A DNA stretch of 38,753 bases, from positions 1-38,753 of the forward strand of contig CALWZO010000009.1 of NCBI GenBank assembly GCA_944386045.1, given 5' to 3'. Below the pieces are notes generated by a model. The model had not been told where the DNA came from, did not search any database, and worked only from the letters and a program-made list of their open reading frames with translations. The DNA is from an uncultured Clostridia bacterium. Its GTDB lineage: Bacteria; Bacillota; Clostridia; Oscillospirales; Ruminococcaceae. Positions 6,732-14,584 of the stretch are shown here, piece after piece; position 1 is the first letter of the stretch, and the number at the start of each line of letters is the position of its first letter. A program made the position numbers and the translations under genes.

Positions 6732-6760
6732 ATTATACTACTTTAAAGCAGTAATGTCAA
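6732..6760 (-). promoter_or_regulatory. promoter for the 38-residue peptide gene
   Basis: On the minus strand: -35 TTGACA (6760-6755), a 17-base spacer, and -10 TATAAT (6737-6732), a perfect match to the housekeeping consensus. The start would fall near 6725, giving a leader of only about 18 bases that carries the AAAGGAGG ribosome binding site. Confidence 0.8.
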
Positions 6761-6849
6761 TAGGAAATTTGAAAAAATCAGCGGAAAAACAGCGGAAGTT
6801 TTTCTCTGCTTTCTGTGTTATAATAATATTGTGAAAAGTGAATAAAGCA

Positions 6850-6880
6850 AAGACGAGTGTAACAGCTCGTCTTTTTTGTT
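6850..6880 (+). terminator. intrinsic terminator upstream of the late operon
   Basis: The stem AAGACGAG/CTCGTCTT (6850-6857, 6866-6873), with an eight-base loop, is followed by TTTTTGTTTT. A -10-like TATAAT at 6819-6824 lies just before it, without a clear -35 box. It would insulate the late operon from upstream transcription, or act as the site where a late antiterminator works. Confidence 0.75.
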
Positions 6881-6971
6881 TTACTGACAAAAATGGAGTT
6901 TACGGGAAAGTCTATCACTTTAACAGCAGGGGTGGGAGCGTGTGATAGTAAACAGAAGAAAAGAGGTTTTT

Positions 6972-7352
6972 ATGCTTATAAGCTGCCGATATTGCGGGCG
7001 CATACATGAGCGCAGTTTTGACTGCGGCAAGAGGCCGGCGAGAAGCGGCAAAAGAAAAGAGCAGGAGAAGATAAGGCAAAAGGCTCGCGTAAAAAAGAAG
7101 ATGGAACAGGTGAAAAAGGACGCAGGGTATCTGTGCGAATACTGCCTGTCCCAGGGGCGCCGGACTTACACTGATTTGCAGACACACCACATAATCAAGC
7201 TGACCCAAAGGCCTGACCTGGCAGTGGAAGATACAAACCTGGTGGTGCTGTGTCATTCATGCCATGAAAAAGCTGAAAAAGGCGAAATTTCGCCACAGTT
7301 TTTATCAGAATTGGCACAAAAAAGGGCCGGACACATCCCCCCGGCCATTTAA
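6972..7352 (+). CDS. HNH endonuclease (terminase-associated)
   Basis: The 126-residue protein has an N-terminal zinc knuckle (CRYCGRIHE), a very basic linker, and a classic HNH nuclease core: CEYCLSQG (about residue 58), LQTHHIIKL (about residue 75) and NLVVLCHSCHEKAEKG near residue 97. HNH nucleases coded next to the terminase genes assist cutting of phage DNA at cos sites during packaging. ATG 6972 is preferred (AAGAGG six bases upstream) over an in-frame GTG at 6942. It is the first gene of the late module; terminase genes follow. Confidence 0.9.
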   Translation: MLISCRYCGRIHERSFDCGKRPARSGKRKEQEKIRQKARVKKKMEQVKKDAGYLCEYCLSQGRRTYTDLQTHHIIKLTQRPDLAVEDTNLVVLCHSCHEKAEKGEISPQFLSELAQKRAGHIPPAI

Positions 7353-7448
7353 TTATTATAATTAAAAAGGCTCCGGAACCAACGGAGGCCGTCAATTTAC
7401 AAAAAATTCCCGAAATGAAAAATTTCAGGGATTTCAGGAGGTGATAAA

Positions 7449-7970
7449 GTGGCCAGACCATCAAAATCTTTGGATAATATGTCCAAGAACCTGACAAAAG
7501 GAGAGGAGCAGCGGCGCCGCCGGGCGGAAAAGGCTGCTTTGTCCGGAATAGCTATAAGGGAGTGGCCGGAGGTAAAGGCGGATGAGGAGGCACACAAAGA
7601 GTTTCGCCGTGTAAAGAAACTGCTGGCAGCGGTAGGAAAGGATGACGCGATGTACGAAGCGGTAATCAACGATTACTGCGCATACAAAGGCGATATCGAA
7701 CGATACAGGAGGTACCGCGAGGATATACAGAAGGACCTGGACGATTTTATAAACGAGGACGGGGTCGATCCGTCCGACAGATACAAAATAAAGGTGAAAA
7801 TGAGGGATGAAATTTTTGCCTGCGACAATCAGATATCAAAATTGCAGAAAAAGAGATTTGATATAGAAAAGGAAACCGGTTTTACCGTCGCATCTGCGCT
7901 GCGCAGTATCCCGAAGAAGCGGGAAAAGGCAGAAAACCCGTTGTTGAAGGTGTTGCTTGATGACGGTTGA
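7449..7970 (+). CDS. terminase small subunit (P27-type)
   Basis: GTG start with AGGAGGTG five bases upstream. The 173-residue product opens MARPSKSLDNMSKNLTKGEE, the typical start of P27-family small terminase subunits. An all-helical DNA-binding and oligomerisation region follows. It recognises the packaging site and loads DNA onto the large subunit. It overlaps the large subunit gene by 11 bases. The HNH gene upstream and the HK97-type portal downstream agree with a cos-packaging phage. Confidence 0.88.
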   Translation: MARPSKSLDNMSKNLTKGEEQRRRRAEKAALSGIAIREWPEVKADEEAHKEFRRVKKLLAAVGKDDAMYEAVINDYCAYKGDIERYRRYREDIQKDLDDFINEDGVDPSDRYKIKVKMRDEIFACDNQISKLQKKRFDIEKETGFTVASALRSIPKKREKAENPLLKVLLDDG

Positions 7971-9639
7971 CAGCGGCAGGGCGGTTGAATACTGCAAATG
8001 GTGTCTAAAATCCAAAAACAAAAAGGTTCCTGGATATGTGAAAAAGCAGGCCAGACGGTGGATGCACATTGTAAACGGAAAAAATAAAAATGCTTATGTC
8101 AGTGAAAAATCATATAGCAAGATATGCCGCATTTTAAAACTGATGGTGCACCCGGATTTGAATATATCTATGTATGACGGGTTGGAAGATTATTCCTGGT
8201 TTCTGATTACTGCGGTGCTGTGCACCAAGAACCGTGACGGCAGCCGATATTATGAGACAGCGGTGCTGGAAATCTGCCGTAAGAATTTCAAGACATTTAC
8301 ATCAGCGGTTATTTTTATACTGCTTATGCTGACAGAGCCGCAGTTCTCCCGCTTTTTCTCTGTCGCTCCGGACCGAGACCTGTCCAGCGAGCTGAAAGTC
8401 GCGGTCAAAAAAATTATAAAGTCATCACCGCTTTTGTATGATGAAAGCGTTTTCAAAATACTGCGCGGTGAGGTGCGCTGTAATATCAATGACAGTGTCT
8501 ATGTGCCTTTGGCATACAGCCAGGACAGGATGGACGGCAGACTTGCCAACGCGTTCCTGGCAGACGAGGCCGGGGCAATGGACTCCTATCCGGTAGAGGC
8601 GATGCGCTCCTCACAGATAACCCTGACATCAAAGCTGGGTATCATCATATCTACACAGTATCCCAATGACAACAATGTGATGATTGACGAGATAGACAAA
8701 GCAAAAAAGGTTCTGGACGGGCTCATACCCTCCAGAACCTTTGCTCTGCTATATGAACCGGATGACAGACTGTTGAAAGGCGACGCCTGGCAGACTGACA
8801 ACCTGATAATTTATCAGTCCAACCCGGTGGCTGTGACAAACGCAAATATTTTTGCCGCTATTGTGGAAAAGCGCACAGATGCTATTCTTTATCCCAATAA
8901 GCGTGAAAACTATCTGTGCAAACACAACAATATCAAATACAAGGGCCTGGGCGTCGAAGGCTATGTGGAAATCAGCCAACTGCGCGCCTGCCGGACGATA
9001 CCTGATGACAGCTTTTGGCAGGGCAAAGATGTTTTCATAGGTCTTGACCTGTCCCAGACAAACGATAACACTGCGGTTGCCATGGTAACTATATATGAGG
9101 ACAAAATCTATTCCAAGGTGTTCGGCTTTATCCCGGCGGACAGAAAGGATTACAAAAGCAAAATTGAACAGGTAGACTATGACAAGCTGATAAGGCAGGG
9201 GTGCTGTTTTGCCTGCGGAAGTGAAGTGATTGATTACCGTTTTGTGGAAAATTTTATACTTTCCTTGCCGGAAAAGTACGGCGTGAATATAGTCCAGGTG
9301 GGATATGACCGTTACAACGCTATATCATCGGTGCAAAAGCTGGAAGCGCAAGGCCTGGAATGTGTGGAGATAAAACAGCATTCATCGGTGCTGCATTCAC
9401 CCACAAAACTGCTGCAGGAAAAAATTTTCGACAAGCAGTTCTGTTACAGTGAAAATCTCATGTTGGAAATCAACTTCCAGAATGCGAGATGCACCGAAGA
9501 TACCAATTTAAACAAGTATGTCAACAAAAAGAAATCAGCCGGCAAGGTTGATATGGTTGTGGCGCTGATAAACGCGCTGTACCTGGCACAGCAGGAAATG
9601 CTGTTCGGCACCCGGGATAATTTTGTAGTTCAGACATGA
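7960..9639 (+). CDS. terminase large subunit
   Basis: The 559-residue packaging motor has an ATPase half with a degenerate Walker A segment (CRKNFKTFTSA, residues 106-116, in place of the usual RxNGKS/T) and a Walker B FLADE (199-203). A nuclease half follows, with Asp363 in GLDLSQTND and Asp531 in KVDMVVAL. It pumps DNA into the prohead and cuts the concatemer. ATG 7960 is chosen over TTG 7957 by spacing from GAAGGTG. Phe in place of Gly in the Walker A loop is also seen in some Terminase_1 family members, so I do not read it as a defect. Confidence 0.92.
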   Translation: MTVDSGRAVEYCKWCLKSKNKKVPGYVKKQARRWMHIVNGKNKNAYVSEKSYSKICRILKLMVHPDLNISMYDGLEDYSWFLITAVLCTKNRDGSRYYETAVLEICRKNFKTFTSAVIFILLMLTEPQFSRFFSVAPDRDLSSELKVAVKKIIKSSPLLYDESVFKILRGEVRCNINDSVYVPLAYSQDRMDGRLANAFLADEAGAMDSYPVEAMRSSQITLTSKLGIIISTQYPNDNNVMIDEIDKAKKVLDGLIPSRTFALLYEPDDRLLKGDAWQTDNLIIYQSNPVAVTNANIFAAIVEKRTDAILYPNKRENYLCKHNNIKYKGLGVEGYVEISQLRACRTIPDDSFWQGKDVFIGLDLSQTNDNTAVAMVTIYEDKIYSKVFGFIPADRKDYKSKIEQVDYDKLIRQGCCFACGSEVIDYRFVENFILSLPEKYGVNIVQVGYDRYNAISSVQKLEAQGLECVEIKQHSSVLHSPTKLLQEKIFDKQFCYSENLMLEINFQNARCTEDTNLNKYVNKKKSAGKVDMVVALINALYLAQQEMLFGTRDNFVVQT

Positions 9640-9647
9640 GGTGAAAA

Positions 9648-11216
9648 ATGTTACTTTTCAAAAGAAAAACAGAGGAGCGCGTCCGGCAGCGGGAAGTGCA
9701 GCAGACAAACCCGCTGGAAGATATTATATCTTCACTGTTGGATTCTGACGCGGTCAACCGGAGTATGGCAATGCAGATTCCGTCCATTTCCGGCACAATT
9801 GACCTTATAGCCAGCATTATTGCCGCTACACCAATAAAACTGTATCAGGATATAGACGGCGAAACAGTGCCGGTGGAAGACGACAGGAGAGTTTTCCTGT
9901 TGAACGACGACACCGGCGACACGCTGAATGCCAGTGAGTTCTGGAAAGCTGTGGTCAGGGATTACTACCTTAACGGCGGCAGCTATTCCTACATAAACAA
10001 AGAGCGCGGCAGGGTTAAATCCCTGCATTATGTGGAAAGCCGGCATGTGACGGTCAACAAAAATTTTGATTACATATTCAAAGACTTTGACATTATAGTA
10101 AACGGCAGAAGCTATATGCCGTTTCAGTTTTTGAAAATACTGCGCAATACCAGCGACGGTGCAAAAGGTGTATCGATTGTGCGGGAAAACAGCCGTCTGA
10201 TTGCCGTTATGTATGCGGCACTGAAACTGGAACTGAACGCATCCAAGCGCGGCGGAAATAAGAAAGGTTTTCTGAAAAGCGAAAAAAGACTGGAAGAATC
10301 CGCCGTAAAAGCACTGAAAAGCGCTTTTGCCCGCCTGTATAACGATGACAAGGAAAATTTCATTGTCCTTAACAACGGTATTGATTTTAAGGAGAGTTCC
10401 AACACCCTGGCAGAAATGCAACTGAACGAAAACAAGCTGACCAACGCCGAGGAGATAGCAAAACTTTTCCATGTTTCCACCGAGGCAGTCAGCGGCAAGG
10501 CCCTGTCCACATCCACGCTGGCAAAACTGGCAGCGGTGCCGCTTATGAACACCATACAGGCGGCACTGAACAGGGATTTGCTGCTGGAGAGGGAAAAAGG
10601 CAGATATTACTTTGCTTTTGACACAAAAGAGCTGTTAAAAGGCGAAATGGGCGAGAGATACAACGCGTACAAAACGGCGCTGGATGCCAATTTTATGCAG
10701 ATAGACGAGGTCCGTTATATGGAAGACCTGCCGCCGCTGGGGCTGGGCTACATCAAACTGGGCCTGCAGGATGTGCTGTACAATCCCAAAACCGGACAGC
10801 TGTTCACCCCGAACACCGGCAAAACCCGGAATATCAACCGGCAGGTATTGCCGGATGATGACAGTAATGATATAATTGAAGACAGAGCCAGAAGCTATAA
10901 ACGAGATAAAAAAGGCAGGGTTGCCTATACAGGTGGAAGTTCAGGCAAGAAAAGCACTTCTCTGAAATCGTTGGCAGGTCTTAAAACTTCTGACGGAAGT
11001 ATTGTAAAGTCAATAAGCAAACATGCCCAGCAGAGAGCTGATGAGAGGGGCATATATTCTTCAAGTGTTTCAAAAGCATTGAAAAGAGGAGTGCCTGTTC
11101 CGGGTAATATATCCGGTAGAGTACAGTATAATTACGAAGGCACAAGGGTGATTTTTGACAAGCCCAAACAAGAAATTGTTACAGTTATCTACACAGGACG
11201 AGGTGAGAAAAAATGA
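9648..11216 (+). CDS. HK97-type portal protein with C-terminal toxin-like extension
   Basis: Residues 1 to about 400 are a standard HK97-family portal (LLFKRKTEE start, WKAVVRDYYLNGGSYSYI, LKIL...GVSIV, LFHVSTEAVSG, then MEDLPPLGLGYIKLGL). The portal forms the DNA entry ring of the head. Normal family members stop soon after this. Here about 120 further residues follow: a basic Gly/Ser linker (RSYKRDKKGRVAYTGGSSG) and then ISKHAQQRADERGIYSSSV (His459, Arg463, Arg467) and YEGTRVIFDK...IVTVIYTG. That last block looks like a DUF4258/BECR-fold nuclease, as found on phage MuF-type effectors. The extension is more AT-rich than the portal part. It overlaps a small acidic gene. Confidence 0.9.
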   Translation: MLLFKRKTEERVRQREVQQTNPLEDIISSLLDSDAVNRSMAMQIPSISGTIDLIASIIAATPIKLYQDIDGETVPVEDDRRVFLLNDDTGDTLNASEFWKAVVRDYYLNGGSYSYINKERGRVKSLHYVESRHVTVNKNFDYIFKDFDIIVNGRSYMPFQFLKILRNTSDGAKGVSIVRENSRLIAVMYAALKLELNASKRGGNKKGFLKSEKRLEESAVKALKSAFARLYNDDKENFIVLNNGIDFKESSNTLAEMQLNENKLTNAEEIAKLFHVSTEAVSGKALSTSTLAKLAAVPLMNTIQAALNRDLLLEREKGRYYFAFDTKELLKGEMGERYNAYKTALDANFMQIDEVRYMEDLPPLGLGYIKLGLQDVLYNPKTGQLFTPNTGKTRNINRQVLPDDDSNDIIEDRARSYKRDKKGRVAYTGGSSGKKSTSLKSLAGLKTSDGSIVKSISKHAQQRADERGIYSSSVSKALKRGVPVPGNISGRVQYNYEGTRVIFDKPKQEIVTVIYTGRGEKK

Positions 11217-11467
11217 GGATAGAATATCTGAATGAAAATGCATTGAAGCTTGCTTTTGAAGAATTTGGCCTGACAAAGGACGATATATTATCTTTGCCGG
11301 ATAATGAAGAACTGAGGCAAGATATGCTTGATAAATTGTCCGAAATTGAAGCCGATGAAATACAGGCTGTTTCTGATGACGGCGAAGAGCCTGACAGGCT
11401 GAAAGCAGTGTCATCCTTGATTACTGCCATAACATATGAACCTACAGAAGAAGACATTGCTGATTAA
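11213..11467 (+). CDS. small acidic protein, candidate immunity to the portal-borne toxin domain
   Basis: ATG 11213 overlaps the portal stop (ATGA), so translation is coupled. The 84-residue product is strikingly acidic (for example LPDNEELRQDMLDKLSEIEA and a terminal EEDIAD), with few basic residues, as expected of immunity proteins that bind a basic nuclease domain. It is not a known morphogenesis gene, and it is followed by its own terminator before the protease. A direct family match is not recognised; the role is inferred from position, charge and coupling. Confidence 0.6.
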   Translation: MRIEYLNENALKLAFEEFGLTKDDILSLPDNEELRQDMLDKLSEIEADEIQAVSDDGEEPDRLKAVSSLITAITYEPTEEDIAD

Positions 11468-11494
11468 GCAGAATTGCAGACAATTAAATATTTG

Positions 11495-11525
11495 AGCACT
11501 ATGAATTTTTCATAGTGCTTTTTTA
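11495..11525 (+). terminator. intrinsic terminator between the portal cargo and the protease
   Basis: The stem AGCACTATGA/TCATAGTGCT with a short A/T loop (11495-11519) runs into TTTTTTA. A full terminator inside a late structural operon is unusual. It fits a cargo cassette (toxin extension plus acidic gene) that arrived with its own 3' end. Late transcription must read through it. Confidence 0.8.
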
Positions 11526-11553
11526 TGTGTTTTTTCGGAAAGGGGGTGAAAAA

Positions 11554-12135
11554 TTGAAAATAGAAATCAGAGCACAGGAGGTCAATATCTCCGGCTATGT
11601 CAACGCCACCGGCAAGCCCAGCAATCCGGTGATAACGCCTCACGGCAAAGTTATCGAGGTGATACGGCCGCACGCTTTTGAAAAGGCGCTGGACAGAAAT
11701 GGTGACATCAGCCTGACGCTGGACCATGACTCCACCCATGTATACGCCGACACCAAGGACGGGTCGTTGCAGCTGTATGAAGACCGGATAGGTCTGCACG
11801 CAGATGTGACCATCACTGACCCGAACCTTATATCGCTGGCAAAACAGGGCAAAATCAAAGGCTGGTCATTCGGTATGTACAATGTGAAGGACAGCATGGA
11901 AGAGCGCCGGGACAGCCTGCCGGTGCGCACAATAACCGATATGGATATAGACCACATCACTTTGGTGGTCAACAAATGTCCGGTGTACAGCGCCATGAGC
12001 GTAGAGGTCAGGGCAGGCGAAGAAAAAGAAATTGAAACCCGCCGGCTGAATATAAAACCACAGCTGGCATTCCGCTATGACAACTCAGCTTACATACAAA
12101 GGCTGAACAAAATAAAAAGAGAGGTAAACAAATGA
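11554..12135 (+). CDS. prohead maturation protease (HK97/U35-type)
   Basis: TTG start at 11554 with AGGGGGTG six bases upstream; the upstream ATG-less extension is rejected. The 193-residue serine protease has the family layout: His58 in TLDHDSTH and Ser105 in GWSFGMY, 47 residues apart. It cleaves the capsid scaffold domain and itself during head maturation. It is followed by the major capsid gene with a four-base overlap. HK97 gp4 has the same order and similar size. Confidence 0.88.
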   Translation: MKIEIRAQEVNISGYVNATGKPSNPVITPHGKVIEVIRPHAFEKALDRNGDISLTLDHDSTHVYADTKDGSLQLYEDRIGLHADVTITDPNLISLAKQGKIKGWSFGMYNVKDSMEERRDSLPVRTITDMDIDHITLVVNKCPVYSAMSVEVRAGEEKEIETRRLNIKPQLAFRYDNSAYIQRLNKIKREVNK

Positions 12136-13241
12136 CTTTAAAAGCACTTACAGAAAAAAGAGAACAGCTGCAGGCTGAAATGGAACAGCTTGTAAACACC
12201 GCCGAAGTTGAACAGCGTGCGATGAGCGAAGAGGAAACAGCTCGTTTTGATGCGCTGGAAGCAGAAATAAGGGCGGTTGATCGGACGCTGGAACGCGCAG
12301 AGAAAGCCAGAAAAGCAGATATAAAATTGCCCGCCGGTGAAACTGTTGAAGAGAGGGCAAAAGCAGAAAGCGAGATGTTCAGCGATTACATCAAAGGCAA
12401 AAAGACCGAAAACCGCGCCTCACTCACAGAAGGCGAAAACGGCGGCATAGTTCCGCTGACTGTGGCCAACCGCATCATTGAACGGGTCAAAGCCCAGGTT
12501 CCGTTTTTCACATACGCCGATTTGGCTGAAACAAAGGGGAAATACTCTATCCCTGTTTACGAAGAGGACGGGGAAAACGCCATTGTGGCCGACTATGTGA
12601 CAGAAGGCAACGCCCTTACGGACAATATCGGAAAAATCAAAACAATTGACCTGAACGGTTATGTAATCGGCGGTCTTTCCATGGTAGGGCAGAAGCTGAT
12701 TACCAACACAGATGTTAATGTGACAGATTTTGTCGTCAGAAAGATGTCCGAAGCCCTTGCGGCCAAGCTGAACACCGAGTTTACATCCGGCTCCGCCAAA
12801 ATCAAGGGCATATTGGAGGCCAAAAACATAATTACTGCGGCAGCGCAGGCGGCAGTCACATACGATGAGCTTGTGAGCCTCCGCCAGAAAATTCCCCAGA
12901 GATACCGTACCAACGGCGTATGGATTATGCACCCGGACACCTATGCGGCAATTTTGAAGCTGAAAAATGATATGGGCGAGCCGTATTTTAAAATCGGTGA
13001 GAAAATACTGAACTCAGATGTTATCGAGTCAGAGGATATGCCCTCACTGACTGCGGGCAATAAAGCGATAATTTTCGCTGACCTGTCCGGTTACAGCATC
13101 AAGGGTGCCAAGGGGGTGGAAGTGCAGGTGCTGCGCGAAAGATTTGCCGAAAAATATATGCTTGGCATAATGGGATTTGCCGAGTACGACGGTGCCATCA
13201 GCAACCAGCAGAAATTTGCTGTTTTGCAGATGCACACCTGA
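12132..13241 (+). CDS. major capsid protein (HK97 fold)
   Basis: In the 369-residue product, residues 1 to about 95 form a coiled-coil delta (scaffold) domain rich in Glu/Lys (LTEKREQLQAEMEQLVNTAE). The shell domain follows, starting around RASLTEGENGGIVPLTVANR and continuing with IPVYEEDG, DLNGYVIGGLSMVGQKLI, WIMHPDTYAAI and a C-terminal GFAEYDGAISNQQKFAVLQM. The protease gene directly upstream should cut between the two parts. HK97-type capsid proteins build the icosahedral shell around the portal. Confidence 0.93.
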   Translation: MTLKALTEKREQLQAEMEQLVNTAEVEQRAMSEEETARFDALEAEIRAVDRTLERAEKARKADIKLPAGETVEERAKAESEMFSDYIKGKKTENRASLTEGENGGIVPLTVANRIIERVKAQVPFFTYADLAETKGKYSIPVYEEDGENAIVADYVTEGNALTDNIGKIKTIDLNGYVIGGLSMVGQKLITNTDVNVTDFVVRKMSEALAAKLNTEFTSGSAKIKGILEAKNIITAAAQAAVTYDELVSLRQKIPQRYRTNGVWIMHPDTYAAILKLKNDMGEPYFKIGEKILNSDVIESEDMPSLTAGNKAIIFADLSGYSIKGAKGVEVQVLRERFAEKYMLGIMGFAEYDGAISNQQKFAVLQMHT

Positions 13242-13253
13242 TAAGGAGGCATT

Positions 13254-13523
13254 ATGAGGTATAAAGCACTTGTGAGCTTTTGCGGCCCGCTTACCATGAG
13301 CCGCGGCCGGGAAATAGAACTGGACGAAAAGCAGGCGGAAAATCTTGTAAAATGCGGCTATCTCCGGCCTGTATATTTGGCAGCGGCCCCGGAGCCGGAG
13401 AAAACACCGGAGCCGGAGAAAACACCGGAAGCGGAAGAGATTGCCAAGCATGAAGAACTTTCCGAACCGGAAGAACCCGCCGAAGAAGATCCGCCGGCAA
13501 AAGCTAAAAAATCAAAAAAATAA
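13254..13523 (+). CDS. small head-region protein with PEPEKT repeats
   Basis: The 89-residue protein lies between the capsid and connector genes. The first half is a compact domain (MRYKALVSFCGPLTMSRGRE, then LVKCGYLRPVY) typical of short proteins found at this place in siphoviruses. The second half is a low-complexity acidic tail with tandem PEPEKT copies (two perfect 18-base DNA repeats near 13,389-13,424) and a lysine-rich end. Function unknown; a head-completion or decoration role is possible. Good AAGGAGG upstream. Confidence 0.65.
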   Translation: MRYKALVSFCGPLTMSRGREIELDEKQAENLVKCGYLRPVYLAAAPEPEKTPEPEKTPEAEEIAKHEELSEPEEPAEEDPPAKAKKSKK

Positions 13524-13541
13524 GAAACCGGGAGGCAAAAA

Positions 13542-13853
13542 ATGAAAATCAGCGAGGTAACTGTTAACACCCTGCTTGAATTTATACATGAAGAGCCGAC
13601 CGAACAAGCCCAGCAGCGGATGTCAATTATCATGGCATCCGCTTTGGCTTATATAGAGGGACATACGGCAATCAGCCGCCGGCGGCCGGACAACGAAGGC
13701 GAAAGCCTGGATGATTATGAGGACCTGACAACGGCGTACCTGATAATCTGTCAGCACATGTACGACAACCGCACCCTTGTAAGCGAGGGCAAGGAGTTTG
13801 ACAGGGTGATTGACGGTATTATGTCCCTGCACAGCAGGAATCTGGTGGGGTGA
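13542..13853 (+). CDS. head-tail connector (gp6/DNA-packaging-like)
   Basis: The 103-residue helical protein (MKISEVTVNTLLEFIHEEPT, later LTTAYLIICQHMYDNRTLVS) matches the gp6-like/Phage_connect_1 class, which forms a ring beneath the portal. Order after capsid and before the head-closure gene supports this. GGGAGGC precedes the ATG. The stop is followed at once by the next start. Confidence 0.8.
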   Translation: MKISEVTVNTLLEFIHEEPTEQAQQRMSIIMASALAYIEGHTAISRRRPDNEGESLDDYEDLTTAYLIICQHMYDNRTLVSEGKEFDRVIDGIMSLHSRNLVG

Positions 13854-13857
13854 TGTC

Positions 13858-14217
13858 ATGTATATCAATCCCGGAAAAATGAAGTACAAAATCACCATAG
13901 AGAATTACACTGCGGTCTATGATGAAATAGGAAACGAAAAACTTATGTGGTCCGATTTGCTGTCCTGCTATGCCCGGGTAAACGGACTTTACGGGCAGCG
14001 GTACTGGCAGCGGGCGGCACAGGGAGCGGAAAACACCCTGGAATTTACTATAAGATTTTCCCAAAAGCTGAATGAGCTGATAACAGAAAATCAGCTGACA
14101 AAATTCAGGGTGATTTTTAACGGCAAACGGTACAAAATCACCGGTTATGACAACATAGATTTTCGGAATAAGCTGGTAAAAATCAAAGGGGTGGAAAATG
14201 AGCAGATGCAGTATTGA
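13858..14217 (+). CDS. head closure protein (SPP1 gp16-like)
   Basis: The 119-residue product from ATG 13858 (GGTGGGG seven bases upstream) begins MYINPGKMKYKITIENYTAV. It shows the beta-rich head-tail joining fold: WSDLLSCYARVNGLYG, LEFTIRFSQ and FRVIFNGKRYKITGYDNID. It plugs the portal channel after packaging. The gene overlaps the next by 20 bases. Confidence 0.85.
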   Translation: MYINPGKMKYKITIENYTAVYDEIGNEKLMWSDLLSCYARVNGLYGQRYWQRAAQGAENTLEFTIRFSQKLNELITENQLTKFRVIFNGKRYKITGYDNIDFRNKLVKIKGVENEQMQY

Positions 14218-14584
14218 CCGGCTGGCCGACGAGATAGCAAAAGAATTGACTGCTTATTCACAACAGGCTGCTGACGCGGTAAAAGACCGGGTAAAACAGA
14301 CAGCAAAAGAATGCCGCGACGAGCTGCGACAGACCTCCCCCCGCCTTACCGGCGATTACCGGAAAGGCTGGGCGGTAAAAAACAATTTTGAAAGCCGTCA
14401 GGATATACGCCAGACAGTGCACAACCGCACCGACTGGCAGCTTACACACCTGCTGGAATACGGCCACGCCGGCCGCGGAGGCACAATGGCGGGCGCGGCA
14501 AAAGCCTATCCCCACATAGAGCCGGCATACGAAACAGCCGCCGGAAAGCTGGCGCAGAGAGTAAAGGTGAAATTGGGAAAATGA
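14198..14584 (+). CDS. HK97 gp10-like tail completion protein
   Basis: The 128-residue product has a helical start rich in Gln/Lys, then TSPRLTGDYRKGWAVKN, LTHLLEYGHAGRGG and AYPHIEPAYE, the conserved pattern of HK97 gp10-family proteins (LEYGhakr...G...AhPHi.Pa). These take part in joining or completing the tail. Overlaps with both neighbours indicate translational coupling. Confidence 0.88.
   Translation: MSRCSIDRLADEIAKELTAYSQQAADAVKDRVKQTAKECRDELRQTSPRLTGDYRKGWAVKNNFESRQDIRQTVHNRTDWQLTHLLEYGHAGRGGTMAGAAKAYPHIEPAYETAAGKLAQRVKVKLGK

Noticed and set aside
6942..6971. GTG 6942 as start of the HNH endonuclease
   Set aside because: Possible, but ATG 6972 has a better-spaced site and begins at the conserved zinc knuckle; the GTG also sits inside an inverted repeat.
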